A stretch of DNA of 64,000 nucleotides from an uncultured Kiritimatiellota bacterium (lineage in GTDB: Bacteria > Verrucomicrobiota > Kiritimatiellia > RFP12 > DVOR01). The DNA is taken from assembly GCA_944391055.1 (NCBI GenBank), contig CALXSF010000004.1:1-64000 (forward strand). The letters are read 5' to 3'. The first letter of the stretch is position 1. Each line of letters starts with the position of its first letter. The notes below the pieces were generated by a model, which worked only from the letters and a program-made list of their open reading frames with translations, made no database searches and was not told the origin of the DNA. The position numbers and the translations under genes are program-made. Shown here piece by piece: positions 27,401 through 35,800 of the stretch.

Positions 27401-27909
27401 CGCGCGTCCGCCTTTCCCCCGATGGCTGGGCCCATTACGCCTCCGGCGCGGATCACGCCGGCACCGAGACCTACTCCACCAAGCGCGGCGCCTGGGCCGA
27501 GCTCGACTTCGAGGGCGCCGGCATCCGCCTCATCGGCGCCAAACAGGCCAACGTCGGCCTCATGCGCCTCATCCTCGACGGCAAGGAAATCGCTCTCGTC
27601 GACACCCACAGCGACCTCGGCAACGACCTCAAGCAATCCGTCATCCACACCGTCTCCGGCCTTCCCCCCGGCAAGCACACCCTCCGCGTCGAGACCGCCG
27701 GCGGCCATGCCGACTGCGTCGTCCTCGACGCCTTTGAGATCCTCCCCGCCGAAGGCCCCCGCGTCACCGCCCGCCTCGTCGTCAACGACGGCTGGTGGTA
27801 TCCCGCCCTCGCCTGGGGCAACTACTGCGGCCGCCGCCCCGCCTTCGCCAAAGGCGCCTCCGGGCAAACCCGCCTCGCCCCCATCGCCCCCAGCCCCGCC
27901 CAAGAGTGA
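24499..27909 (+). CDS. Secreted GH2 family glycosidase with C-terminal binding module
   Basis: The protein has 1136 residues and a signal peptide (MKTLHTLCLALAAPAALA), starting 17 nt after the GH35 stop behind CAGGAG. The GH2 sandwich (FDGVYSNARVWVGSRHVRNHVGG), Ig-like domain and barrel are present. The barrel has RLRGTCRHDVSPTLGRS, RTSHYPAS, acid/base Glu454 in WSIANES and likely nucleophile Glu524 in LHDEYAH. A galactose-mutarotase-like beta domain follows (about 720-930). The final about 120 residues (FEGAGIRLIGAKQANVGLM) resemble an accessory carbohydrate-binding fold. It differs from the first GH2 gene, e.g. ANES instead of GNES, so it probably has another specificity; galactosidase, glucuronidase or mannosidase are all open. 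It is the last gene of the cluster. Confidence 0.88.
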   Translation: MKTLHTLCLALAAPAALAAPVWPEIQLPPAPTQLPGVAQPELSLNETSGDGTWSFLLDVPDFRASGIPRPDAGWQDFDFAAWAGRDWRPVKVPGELAMQGFDIKNNEEYYYRRQVTVPADWAGRRILLRFDGVYSNARVWVGSRHVRNHVGGFTTWDCDLTELVRPGEPFTLTVGVADLQAKDVGLWNPEGKPVKNPSNASEYAHHNIGGILRDVALVALPQTHLADIELETDLDAAFRDATLTVRAALNPTAPKATLRLEVLDGDALLASAQTDLDGAAPATLALPVKAPRLWDAEHPHLHTLRATLAQDGQTLQVNELPFGFREITFAGRDGTDANKIYVNGRPVRLRGTCRHDVSPTLGRSMTRAEAFAEARAYKEANINFIRTSHYPASEHLLDACDCLGIYVEQEAAVCFQGPWAPVDSVYDDYAAQFVEMVERDRNRPSIILWSIANESHYANVGKKLTRNPFLDARDYLRAHEPTRPVLFSWPNTGSPKGFFDVYSEHYANVMGHMGRKDMPRLHDEYAHIPCYNLAELRRDPNVRNFWGESVWHAWNHIVRDDGALGGALWGGIDDVFYLPANVPERHLRHSDGPVAGYGEWGSVLDAYHRPKPEAWLTKKAYSPVRLDERAATLKDGTLTLPAENRFDHTDLRELTVEVAADGDAPRRLPCPALAPRAKGLLTFQGLPAAKALNLRFRTPDGIVVEEINLAFAPTPVEAIPPEPERPPTVVEGDGTLTVRMAKGEATFDHASARLRAFVWDGKTLLTGGPDLVATGVPLGAWQGRALTAKVEGNRAHVVLEGAYACGLEVRFDLAFLDDGRLDARYTLLSDPPKNANPSEVGLAWRLPGADAVRWERAAFHSAYPADHIGRASGFAPRLRPGCAEAPDRYGVRPAWPWKDDMRNAFVFAADDPNDGLATNDFKAMREAIRTYDVLLPGGGALRVRSDGRSQAARVSVAAERTLIDDRDPRVRLSPDGWAHYASGADHAGTETYSTKRGAWAELDFEGAGIRLIGAKQANVGLMRLILDGKEIALVDTHSDLGNDLKQSVIHTVSGLPPGKHTLRVETAGGHADCVVLDAFEILPAEGPRVTARLVVNDGWWYPALAWGNYCGRRPAFAKGASGQTRLAPIAPSPAQE

Positions 27910-27938
27910 GGATCGCGCCCTTCGCCCGCAAAAAGGGT

Positions 27939-27967
27939 TTGCGAGCGAAGGCGGATTGTGGTATGCT
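27939..27967 (+). promoter_or_regulatory. Promoter of the leu leader
   Basis: TTGCGA (27939-27944), a 17-nt spacer and TATGCT (27962-27967) with an extended TGG. The ATG of the leader peptide is 10 nt after the -10. Confidence 0.6.
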
Positions 27968-27977
27968 TGGGGCCATC

Positions 27978-28064
27978 ATGAAACGTTGGGACGCGCGACT
28001 GCTTCGACTTAGCCTCCTGCCGCTGTTGGGCGGCGGGACGCGGTTGGCCGTCGGCGCGGAGTGA
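27978..28064 (+). CDS. Leucine-rich leader peptide of the leuA attenuator
   Basis: This is a 28-codon reading frame starting MKRWDAR and ending VGAE, directly upstream of leuA. Seven of ten codons at positions 8-17 (LLRLSLLPLL) are leucine, and an eighth follows at 23. The peptide has no other feature and no homologous domain, so it is best read as a ribosome-stalling sensor of charged tRNA-Leu, like enterobacterial leuL (established mechanism). The stop codon at 28062-28064 lies at the edge of a segment that can pair with the terminator stem, which is the geometry attenuation needs. The start is nearly leaderless. Confidence 0.75.
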   Translation: MKRWDARLLRLSLLPLLGGGTRLAVGAE

Positions 28065-28104
28065 GACCTCGGCGCGACATGACGAGACAAAAATGGCCTC
28101 CGCG
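28055..28104 (+). promoter_or_regulatory. Candidate antiterminator pairing of the leu attenuator
   Basis: CGCGGAG at 28055-28061, just before the leader stop codon, is complementary to CTCCGCG at 28098-28104. The latter overlaps the left arm of the terminator stem. The two pairings exclude each other. Confidence 0.55.
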
Positions 28105-28134
28105 GGTTGGTTTGACGGCGGAGGCCATTGTTTT
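28092..28134 (+). terminator. Attenuator terminator upstream of leuA
   Basis: A perfect 12-bp stem (28092-28103 with 28118-28129) with a 14-nt loop, followed by GTTTT. It lies between the leader peptide and leuA, 52 nt before the leuA start. Confidence 0.75.
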
Positions 28135-28185
28135 GCCGGATCAGGCCCTTCCCGACGGGACCGAAGCGAAGAACAGGAAGCACAG

Positions 28186-29766
28186 ATGAGCACACGCAAG
28201 ATCGCAATCTTCGACACAACGCTGCGCGACGGCGAGCAAAGCCCCGGCTGCAGCATGAAACTGCATGACAAACTGCTGGTGGCCGGCAACCTGGAGGCGC
28301 TGAAGGTGGACGTGATCGAGGCGGGCTTCGCCATCGCCTCGCCGGGCGACTTCGAGAGCGTCCAGGCCATCGCCAACCATGTGAAGGATTGCACGGTGGC
28401 CTCGCTGGCGCGCTGCCTGAAGGGCGACATCGACCAAGCCTGGGCGGCGGTCAGGGGCGCGGCGCGCCCGCGCATCCACGTCTTCCTGGCGACCAGCCCC
28501 GTCCACATGGAGTACAAGCTGAGGATGACGCCGGAGCAGGTGCTCCAGCAGGCGACGACGATGGTGGCCTACGCGCGCAGCCTCTGCCCCGAGGTCCAGT
28601 TCTCGCTGGAGGATTACACGCGCACCGACGAGGAGTTCTCCTGGCGGGTAATCGAGGGCGTCATCAAGGCCGGCGCGGCGGTGGTGAACCTGCCCGACAC
28701 GGTGGGCTACGCGATCCCCGACGAGTTCGGCAAGCGCATCGCGCGCGTGCTCGAGCACGTGCCCAACGCGGGCCAAGCGACGCTGGCGGTGCACTGCCAC
28801 AACGACCTCGGGTTGGCGGTCGCCAACACCTTGGCCGCCCTCCGCAACGGCGCGGGCCAGGCGGAATGCACCATCAACGGCATCGGCGAGCGCGCGGGCA
28901 ACGCGGCGCTCGAGGAGATCGTCATGGCGCTGAAGACGCGGCATGACGTCTTCGCCGGCCTGGAGTGCGGCGTGGACACCACCAAGATCATGGCCACCAG
29001 CCGCTGCGTCTGCTCGGTGACGGGCAGCCGCGTGCAGGCCAACAAGGCCATCGTCGGGCAGAACGCCTTCGCGCACGAGTCGGGCATCCACCAGCACGGG
29101 ATGCTCGCCAACCGCGAGACCTACGAGATCATGACCCCGGAATCCATCGGCCTGACCCAAAGCCAGATGGTGCTGGGCAAGCACTCCGGCAAGCACGCGC
29201 TCAAGGATCGCCTGACCCAGCTGGGCATCGCCCTCAACGACGACCAGCTGCAGGAGCTCTTCGCGCGCTTCAAGGATTTGGCCGACGCCAAGAAGGTGGT
29301 GACCGACGCGGACATCGAGGCCCTCGCGCGCGGCCTTGAGATGCGCAACGACGGCCAGCAGAAGCTCGTCTTCGACCGCTTCCTCGCCGCCACTGGCAAC
29401 ACCAACGCCAACGTCTCCACCGTCCGCCTCAAGGTCGACGGCCAGACCGTCGAGGAGGTGGCGATGGGCAGCGGCCCGATCGAGGCTTCCTTCAACGCCA
29501 TCAACAAGATGCTCAACCTGCACGTGACGGTCGAGAACTTCGCCGTCTCGGCCGTCACCGCCAACGTGGACGCCCAGGGCGAGTGCGAGCTGCGCGTGCG
29601 CCACAACCAAAAGGTCTACCTTGGCCGCGGCGTGGCGCAGGACATCATCGAGGCCGCCATCCGCGCCTACGTCCATGCCCTCAACGGCCTGCTCGAGGAC
29701 GAGCAGCGCATGACGGCCAACGCCGCCGCGCTGGCCGCCGCGGGCGTCGGCGGCGGTTTGGCGTGA
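28186..29766 (+). CDS. leuA: 2-isopropylmalate synthase
   Basis: LeuA (526 residues) condenses acetyl-CoA with 2-oxoisovalerate, the first committed step of leucine synthesis. FDTTLRDGEQSPGCSM holds the metal and catalytic Arg/Asp/Glu, LVHCHNDLGLAVANT-type VHCHNDLGLAVANT the metal-binding His pair, and CTINGIGERAGNAALEEIVMAL the second family signature. The C-terminal about 130 residues (from about 395, VSTVRLKVDGQ) form the LeuA dimer/leucine-regulatory domain, so feedback by leucine is expected. I chose the ATG at 28186 behind AGGAAG; the frame is open upstream through the attenuator. Length fits the 510-520 of bacterial LeuA. Transcription is likely set by the upstream attenuator. Confidence 0.96.
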   Translation: MSTRKIAIFDTTLRDGEQSPGCSMKLHDKLLVAGNLEALKVDVIEAGFAIASPGDFESVQAIANHVKDCTVASLARCLKGDIDQAWAAVRGAARPRIHVFLATSPVHMEYKLRMTPEQVLQQATTMVAYARSLCPEVQFSLEDYTRTDEEFSWRVIEGVIKAGAAVVNLPDTVGYAIPDEFGKRIARVLEHVPNAGQATLAVHCHNDLGLAVANTLAALRNGAGQAECTINGIGERAGNAALEEIVMALKTRHDVFAGLECGVDTTKIMATSRCVCSVTGSRVQANKAIVGQNAFAHESGIHQHGMLANRETYEIMTPESIGLTQSQMVLGKHSGKHALKDRLTQLGIALNDDQLQELFARFKDLADAKKVVTDADIEALARGLEMRNDGQQKLVFDRFLAATGNTNANVSTVRLKVDGQTVEEVAMGSGPIEASFNAINKMLNLHVTVENFAVSAVTANVDAQGECELRVRHNQKVYLGRGVAQDIIEAAIRAYVHALNGLLEDEQRMTANAAALAAAGVGGGLA

Positions 29767-29771
29767 CCGCC

Positions 29772-30335
29772 ATGGACATCGCCACCTTGGATCCGCGCGC
29801 GCTGCGGTTGGGCCAGGCCCTCACGTTGGAGGGGCTGGCCCACACCGGGCGCGACCGTCTGCACAAATACCTGCACGAGGGCGGGGCCTTGCCGCCGGGC
29901 GTGGATTTGCGCACCTCGGCGCTTTACCATTGCGGCCCCGTGATGGTGCCCGACGGCGAGGGGGGCTGGCGCATGGTCGCCGGCGGCCCGACCACGTCCT
30001 CGCGCGAGGAACCTTATGAGGCGGAGGTCATCGCCCGCTTCGGACTGCGCGTCATCATCGGCAAAGGCGGCATGGGGCCGAAGACCCTCGCCGCCTGCCG
30101 GGAGCATGGCTGCGTCTATCTTCAGGCCGTCGGCGGCGCGGCGGCTTCGATCGCCGCCGCGGTCGAGCGCGTGGAGGGCGTGGATTTCCTGGACGCTTTC
30201 GGGCCCGCCGAGGCGATGTGGCATCTGCGCGTGCGCGCCTTCCCGGCGACGGTGGCGATGGACGCGCACGGCAACAGCCTTTACGCGCAGGTGGCCGCGC
30301 GCACGGAGGCGCGGCTGCGGACGCTTCTGGCGTGA
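29772..30335 (+). CDS. Class I fumarate hydratase / tartrate dehydratase beta subunit
   Basis: The protein has 187 residues. It starts 5 nt after leuA; a GTG at 29763 overlapping the leuA stop by GTGA is an alternative. The Fumerase_C fold is recognisable from GRDRLHKYL, ALYHCGPVMVP, VAGGPTTSSREEPYE, IIGKGGMGPKTL and WHLRVRAFPATVAMDAHGNSLY, which correspond to the C-terminal half of FumA or to the TtdB/FumB-beta subunit. In two-subunit enzymes an iron-sulfur alpha subunit supplies the catalytic cluster, and no alpha gene is present nearby. Cotranscription with leuA means it should share leucine attenuation. Fumarate/malate is the likeliest substrate pair, but L-tartrate cannot be excluded. 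Confidence 0.85.
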   Translation: MDIATLDPRALRLGQALTLEGLAHTGRDRLHKYLHEGGALPPGVDLRTSALYHCGPVMVPDGEGGWRMVAGGPTTSSREEPYEAEVIARFGLRVIIGKGGMGPKTLAACREHGCVYLQAVGGAAASIAAAVERVEGVDFLDAFGPAEAMWHLRVRAFPATVAMDAHGNSLYAQVAARTEARLRTLLA

Positions 30336-30360
30336 TCGCCGAGCCGTGCGCGACGAAAAA

Positions 30361-30397
30361 GCGCCCCCGGACTGCGAGGTCCGGGGGCGCTTTTTTG
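30361..30397. terminator. Strong bidirectional terminator after the fumarase subunit
   Basis: A 12-bp perfect GC stem (30361-30372 with 30379-30390) with a 6-nt loop, preceded by five A and followed by six T. It can terminate both the leu operon (+) and the alpha/beta hydrolase gene (-). Confidence 0.9.
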
Positions 30398-30408
30398 CAA
30401 AGGGACAG

Positions 30409-31380
30409 TCAGGGCTTGAGGTTTTCCCGATAAAAGGCCGCGATGCGCTCGAACGGGATGCGGTCAAGGCGATCGTAGAGGTCGGTGTGGGTGGCGCCGG
30501 GGACAAGGAGCAACTCCTTGTTGTCGCCCTTGAGCTTGGCGAAGGCGTCCTTACCGAAATAGCAGGAATGGGCCTTGTCGCCATGGACGATGAGGACGGC
30601 GGAGCGGATCTCATCGGCGCGTTCGAGAATGGTCTGATTCAGGAAGGCGATGGACGAGGTGACGTTCCACCCTCCGTTGGAGTTGAGGGAGCGGGGGTGA
30701 TAGCCGCGTTTGGTCTTGTAATAGGCGAAGTAGTCCTTGACGAACCCGGGCGCGTCATCCGGGAGGACGTCGGGCAGGCCGCCGGCACGGGCATAGGAGC
30801 CGGAGCGGAAATCCTCCGAGCGTTGGGCGCTGAGCGCGGCACGTTTGGCGTGGCGGGCGTCGGCGGAGGCCTCGGCGTCGAAATAACCGTTCGCGGTGAC
30901 CCGGCACATGTCGTACATCGTCGCGGCGACGGTGGCCTTGATCCGGGTGTCGGCGATGGCGGCGTTGAGCGCCAAGCCGCCCCACCCGCAAATGCCGAGA
31001 ATTCCGATGCGCTCCGGATCGGCGGCGGGATTGACGGAAAGGAAGTCCACGGCCGCCGAGAAGTCCTCGGTGTTGATGTCGGGCGAGGCGACATTACGGG
31101 GCTGGCCGCCGCTCTCGCCGGTGAAGGAGGGGTCGAAGGCCAAGGTCAGGAACCCGCGTTCGGCCAACTGCTGCGCGTAGAGGCCGGCGGCTTGCTCCTT
31201 GACGGCGCCGAAGGGGCCGCTGACGGCGATGGCGGGCAATGGCCCGCCCATGCCTTTCGGCGCGTAGAGATCCGCGGCCAACAGAATGCCAAACCGATTG
31301 GGGATGGCGACTTTGCGGTGATCGACACGGTCGCTTTTGGGAAACGTTTTGTCCCAATCCTGGGTGAAGGACAACGGCAT
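30409..31380 (-). CDS. Alpha/beta hydrolase with a cysteine nucleophile elbow
   Basis: The protein has 323 residues from the ATG at 31380, which is preceded by AAGGAG. No signal peptide is seen, so it is cytoplasmic. The fold marks are GGPLPAIAVSGPFGAVKEQ, the nucleophile elbow GICGWGG with Cys where most family members have Ser, HGDKAHSCYF with the acid region, and PGATHTDLYDR with the catalytic His. A Cys nucleophile is known from dienelactone hydrolases, but this protein is closer in size and layout to uncharacterised esterase-like hydrolases (DUF1100/YcjY type). Substrate is unknown. It stands alone, convergent with the leu operon and downstream of the hydrogenase genes behind their terminator. 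Confidence 0.75.
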   Translation of the reverse strand: MPLSFTQDWDKTFPKSDRVDHRKVAIPNRFGILLAADLYAPKGMGGPLPAIAVSGPFGAVKEQAAGLYAQQLAERGFLTLAFDPSFTGESGGQPRNVASPDINTEDFSAAVDFLSVNPAADPERIGILGICGWGGLALNAAIADTRIKATVAATMYDMCRVTANGYFDAEASADARHAKRAALSAQRSEDFRSGSYARAGGLPDVLPDDAPGFVKDYFAYYKTKRGYHPRSLNSNGGWNVTSSIAFLNQTILERADEIRSAVLIVHGDKAHSCYFGKDAFAKLKGDNKELLLVPGATHTDLYDRLDRIPFERIAAFYRENLKP

Positions 31381-31475
31381 GGTCTTGCTCCTTGTGCTGG
31401 ATGAAAGAAAAGGGAAGTGTATACCCTTGTGTGGACTCCAAGTCAAGCGGAAACCGACGGCCCTGGGACGGCACA

Positions 31476-31501
31476 AAAAAGCCCCGCCACAGGGCGGGGC
31501 T
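31476..31501 (-). terminator. Terminator of the hydrogenase operon
   Basis: On the minus strand an 8-bp GCCCCGCC stem (31494-31501 with 31482-31489) with a 4-nt loop is followed by six T. It lies 28 nt downstream of the hydA stop. Confidence 0.85.
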
Positions 31502-31528
31502 GACACGGCGTTTCGCGCGCACCGCGCA

Positions 31529-33283
31529 TCAGGCGGTGTAAAGTGGCTTGGCGGTGTAATGGGTGTGAAGGAGGTGGTGCGCCTTCTCGCCGCAGGGGGC
31601 GCCGAGGAAGTCGGCGTAGAGTTTCTGGATCTGCGGGTTCTGGTGGGAGCAACGGCGGGCGGCCTCCCGGTCGTCTTTGTAGAGCCCCTCCATGCGGGCC
31701 TTGCGCACCTCGTCGGTGGCCAGGGTCGGCTGACCGCCGCCGCCGACGCAGCCTCCGCGGCAGGCCATGACCTCGATGAACTGCCAACGGGGCGGCCGGC
31801 CGGCCTTGCGATCCTCGCGGATGGCGTCGAGCACCTGCTCGACGTTGCCCATCTGGTGGGCGACCGCGATGGAGACCTTGGTGCCTTTGATGTCGATGAC
31901 GGCTTCCTTGACCCCCTTCAGGCCGCGCACCTGGGTGAAGTTCACGTCGGCCAGCTCTTCCTTGGTGATAAGGAAATACGCGGTGCGGAGCGCCGCCTCC
32001 ATGACGCCGCCGGTGGCGCCGAACAAGGTGCCGGCGCCGGTGTACTCGCCAAGGATGGAATCGGCCTCGCTCTCGGGGAGGTTCGCGAAATCAAGCCCCG
32101 CGATCTTGATCATCCGGGCAAGCTCGCGCGTGGTGAGCACGACGTCGACGTCCTGATAGTTGGAGGCGTGCATCTCCTCGGAACGCGTGATCTCGTATTT
32201 CTTCGCCGTGCAGGGCATGATGGACGTGAGGTGGATGCGGGCGGGATCGAGCCCCATCTTCTCGGCGAAGTAGGTTTTGGCCATGACGCCAAGCATTTGC
32301 TGCGGGCTCTTGGCGGTGGAGAAGTTGGGGATGAAGTCCGCGGCGTACTTCTCCATCCAATCCGTCCACGACGGACAGCACGAGGTGATGAGCGGCAGCT
32401 CACCGCCCTGCGTGAAGCGCTGGACGAACTCGGTGCCTTCCTCCATGATGGTGAGGTCGGCGGAGAAGTTGGTGTCGAAGACCGCCTGGAACCCGAGGCG
32501 GCGGAGCGCGGTGTAGATTTTGCCGGTGGCAAGCTCGCCCGGCTTCATGCCGAACGCCTCGCCCAGCGCGACGCGGACCGCGGGGGCGATCTGCACGGCG
32601 GTGAAGCGCTGCGTGTCGCGCAGGGCGGCCCAGACCTTGGCGGTCTCGTCGCGTTCGTAGATGGCGCCCACAGGGCAATGGGCCGAGCATTGCCCGCATT
32701 TGATGCAGGGCGAATCGTTGAGGCTCACGCCGGCGGCGGGGGCGATCCGCATCCGTTCACCCCGGCCGATGAATTCAAGGGCCCAGACGTTCTGCATCTC
32801 TTGGCAGACGATGGCGCAGCGCCCGCACTTGATGCACTTGTCCGGGTCGAGGACGATGGAGGGCGTGCTTTCGTCGCGCTGGATGTGCTCAATGGCCGGG
32901 CGCGGGAACGGCGCCTCGCGGATGCCGAAATCGGTGGCCACGCGCTGAAGCTCGCAGACCCCGGAACGGGGGCATTTGAGGCAGTCCGCCGGATGGGTGC
33001 TGAGAATCAATTGGATGACCGTCTTCCGGATCTGCACGATGTCGGGGTCATGCGTGGTGATCTTCATCCCCTCGGCCACCTCCGTGCAGCAGGCGCGCAG
33101 CAGTTTGGGGCTGTTGCCGTTCCGGACGACGCAGATGCCGCAGGCCGCCCAAGCCTTGACGTCGGGGTGATGGCAGAGCGTGGGGATTTTGACGGCCACC
33201 TTCTTGGCCGCCTCGAGGATGGTGGTGCCGGCGGGGACCTCCACCGCGATGCCGTTGATCTCAAGATGAATCAGCTTTTCCAT
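31529..33283 (-). CDS. hydA: [FeFe] hydrogenase catalytic subunit, NAD-linked multimeric type
   Basis: The protein has 584 residues from the ATG at 33283 behind GAGGAG. The order is an N-terminal [2Fe-2S] domain (PTLCHHPDVKAWAACGICVV), a His-Cys [4Fe-4S] segment (HPADCLKCPRSGVC), two ferredoxin clusters (CIKCGRCAIVC and CIKCGQCSAHCPVG) and the H-cluster domain. L1 is TSCCPSW, L2 MPCTAKKYE and L3 EVMACRGGCVGGGGQP, so all H-cluster ligands are intact. The C-terminal small-subunit part ends at HYTAKPLYTA. Layout equals HndD/HydA of trimeric enzymes that reversibly make H2 from NADH and ferredoxin by electron confurcation (family knowledge). HydE, F and G maturases are not in this window. Confidence 0.95.
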   Translation of the reverse strand: MEKLIHLEINGIAVEVPAGTTILEAAKKVAVKIPTLCHHPDVKAWAACGICVVRNGNSPKLLRACCTEVAEGMKITTHDPDIVQIRKTVIQLILSTHPADCLKCPRSGVCELQRVATDFGIREAPFPRPAIEHIQRDESTPSIVLDPDKCIKCGRCAIVCQEMQNVWALEFIGRGERMRIAPAAGVSLNDSPCIKCGQCSAHCPVGAIYERDETAKVWAALRDTQRFTAVQIAPAVRVALGEAFGMKPGELATGKIYTALRRLGFQAVFDTNFSADLTIMEEGTEFVQRFTQGGELPLITSCCPSWTDWMEKYAADFIPNFSTAKSPQQMLGVMAKTYFAEKMGLDPARIHLTSIMPCTAKKYEITRSEEMHASNYQDVDVVLTTRELARMIKIAGLDFANLPESEADSILGEYTGAGTLFGATGGVMEAALRTAYFLITKEELADVNFTQVRGLKGVKEAVIDIKGTKVSIAVAHQMGNVEQVLDAIREDRKAGRPPRWQFIEVMACRGGCVGGGGQPTLATDEVRKARMEGLYKDDREAARRCSHQNPQIQKLYADFLGAPCGEKAHHLLHTHYTAKPLYTA

Positions 33284-33293
33284 GGCGCTCTCC

Positions 33294-35153
<1,860 letters not shown>

Positions 35154-35167
35154 GTGGCACCTCTCTC

Positions 35168-35647
35168 TCAATGCTTCGCGCGGAACTTGTCCAAAATCCC
35201 CGGCAGCGCCGCTTTCGTCACCTTCCCGAAGACCTCGCCGTTGATGACGATGACCGGCGCCAAGCCGCAGCACCCCAAGCAACGCACCGCCTCGGTCGAG
35301 AACTCGCCGTCGGGCGTCACCGTGTTCACGCCCACGCCAAGCTCCTGCTCAAGCGCCTTCATGATGTCGTCGCCGCCCTTCAGGTAGCACGCCGTCCCGA
35401 GGCAGACCTGGATGAGGTTGCGCCCCGGCTGCTTCAGCTTGAAGAAGTTGTAGAAGGTGATGACGCCGTAAATCTTCGCCAACGGCACCTCCAGCAGATC
35501 CGCCAACTCCAGCACGATCTCGCGCGGCATATACCCATAAGTCTGCTGCACGCGATGCAAAACCATGATCAGATTGCCGGGTTTTGGCTTCCACTCCTCG
35601 ATGAAAGCGCGCAACTCCGGCGTCAACGTCTTCTTGTCCTGTGCCAT
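35168..35647 (-). CDS. hydC: Hydrogenase [2Fe-2S] subunit (NuoE-like)
   Basis: This 159-residue thioredoxin-like ferredoxin has the NuoE/HydC/HndA pattern: LIMVLHRVQQTYGYMPREI, IYGVITFYNFFKL, and the cluster cysteines in VCLGTACYLKGG and VRCLGCCGLAPV. It is the first gene of the three-gene operon, the same order (hydC, hydB, hydA) as in Thermotoga-type bifurcating hydrogenases. An AAGGAG site lies 8 nt before the ATG, and a well-matched promoter is 58 nt upstream. It acts in the cytoplasm, passing electrons between the flavin subunit and the other clusters. Confidence 0.93.
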   Translation of the reverse strand: MAQDKKTLTPELRAFIEEWKPKPGNLIMVLHRVQQTYGYMPREIVLELADLLEVPLAKIYGVITFYNFFKLKQPGRNLIQVCLGTACYLKGGDDIMKALEQELGVGVNTVTPDGEFSTEAVRCLGCCGLAPVIVINGEVFGKVTKAALPGILDKFRAKH

Positions 35648-35704
35648 AAGGTTCTCTCCTTTGTCGGCGGCGATGGGGCCCGCGGCCCAACATCAATCTG
35701 CCTC

Positions 35705-35733
35705 AGTATCGCAAACGCGCAAACCCCCGTCAA
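35705..35733 (-). promoter_or_regulatory. Promoter of the hydrogenase operon
   Basis: On the minus strand TTGACG (35728-35733), a 17-nt spacer and GATACT (35705-35710), the latter also preceded by TGC. The leader is about 50 nt with AAGGAG near its end. Confidence 0.65.
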
Positions 35734-35800
35734 GCACAAAGCGCCGCACGTCATGAATTAGTGAAGGCAAATATTGGGCGCTCGTCGCTTTCATAACCCT

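Noticed and set aside
24292-27903. 1203-residue minus-strand open frame across the second GH2 gene
   Set aside because: Shadow of a GC-rich gene: composition is Gly/Ala/Val-rich without motifs, while the + strand frame has signal peptide and catalytic residues.
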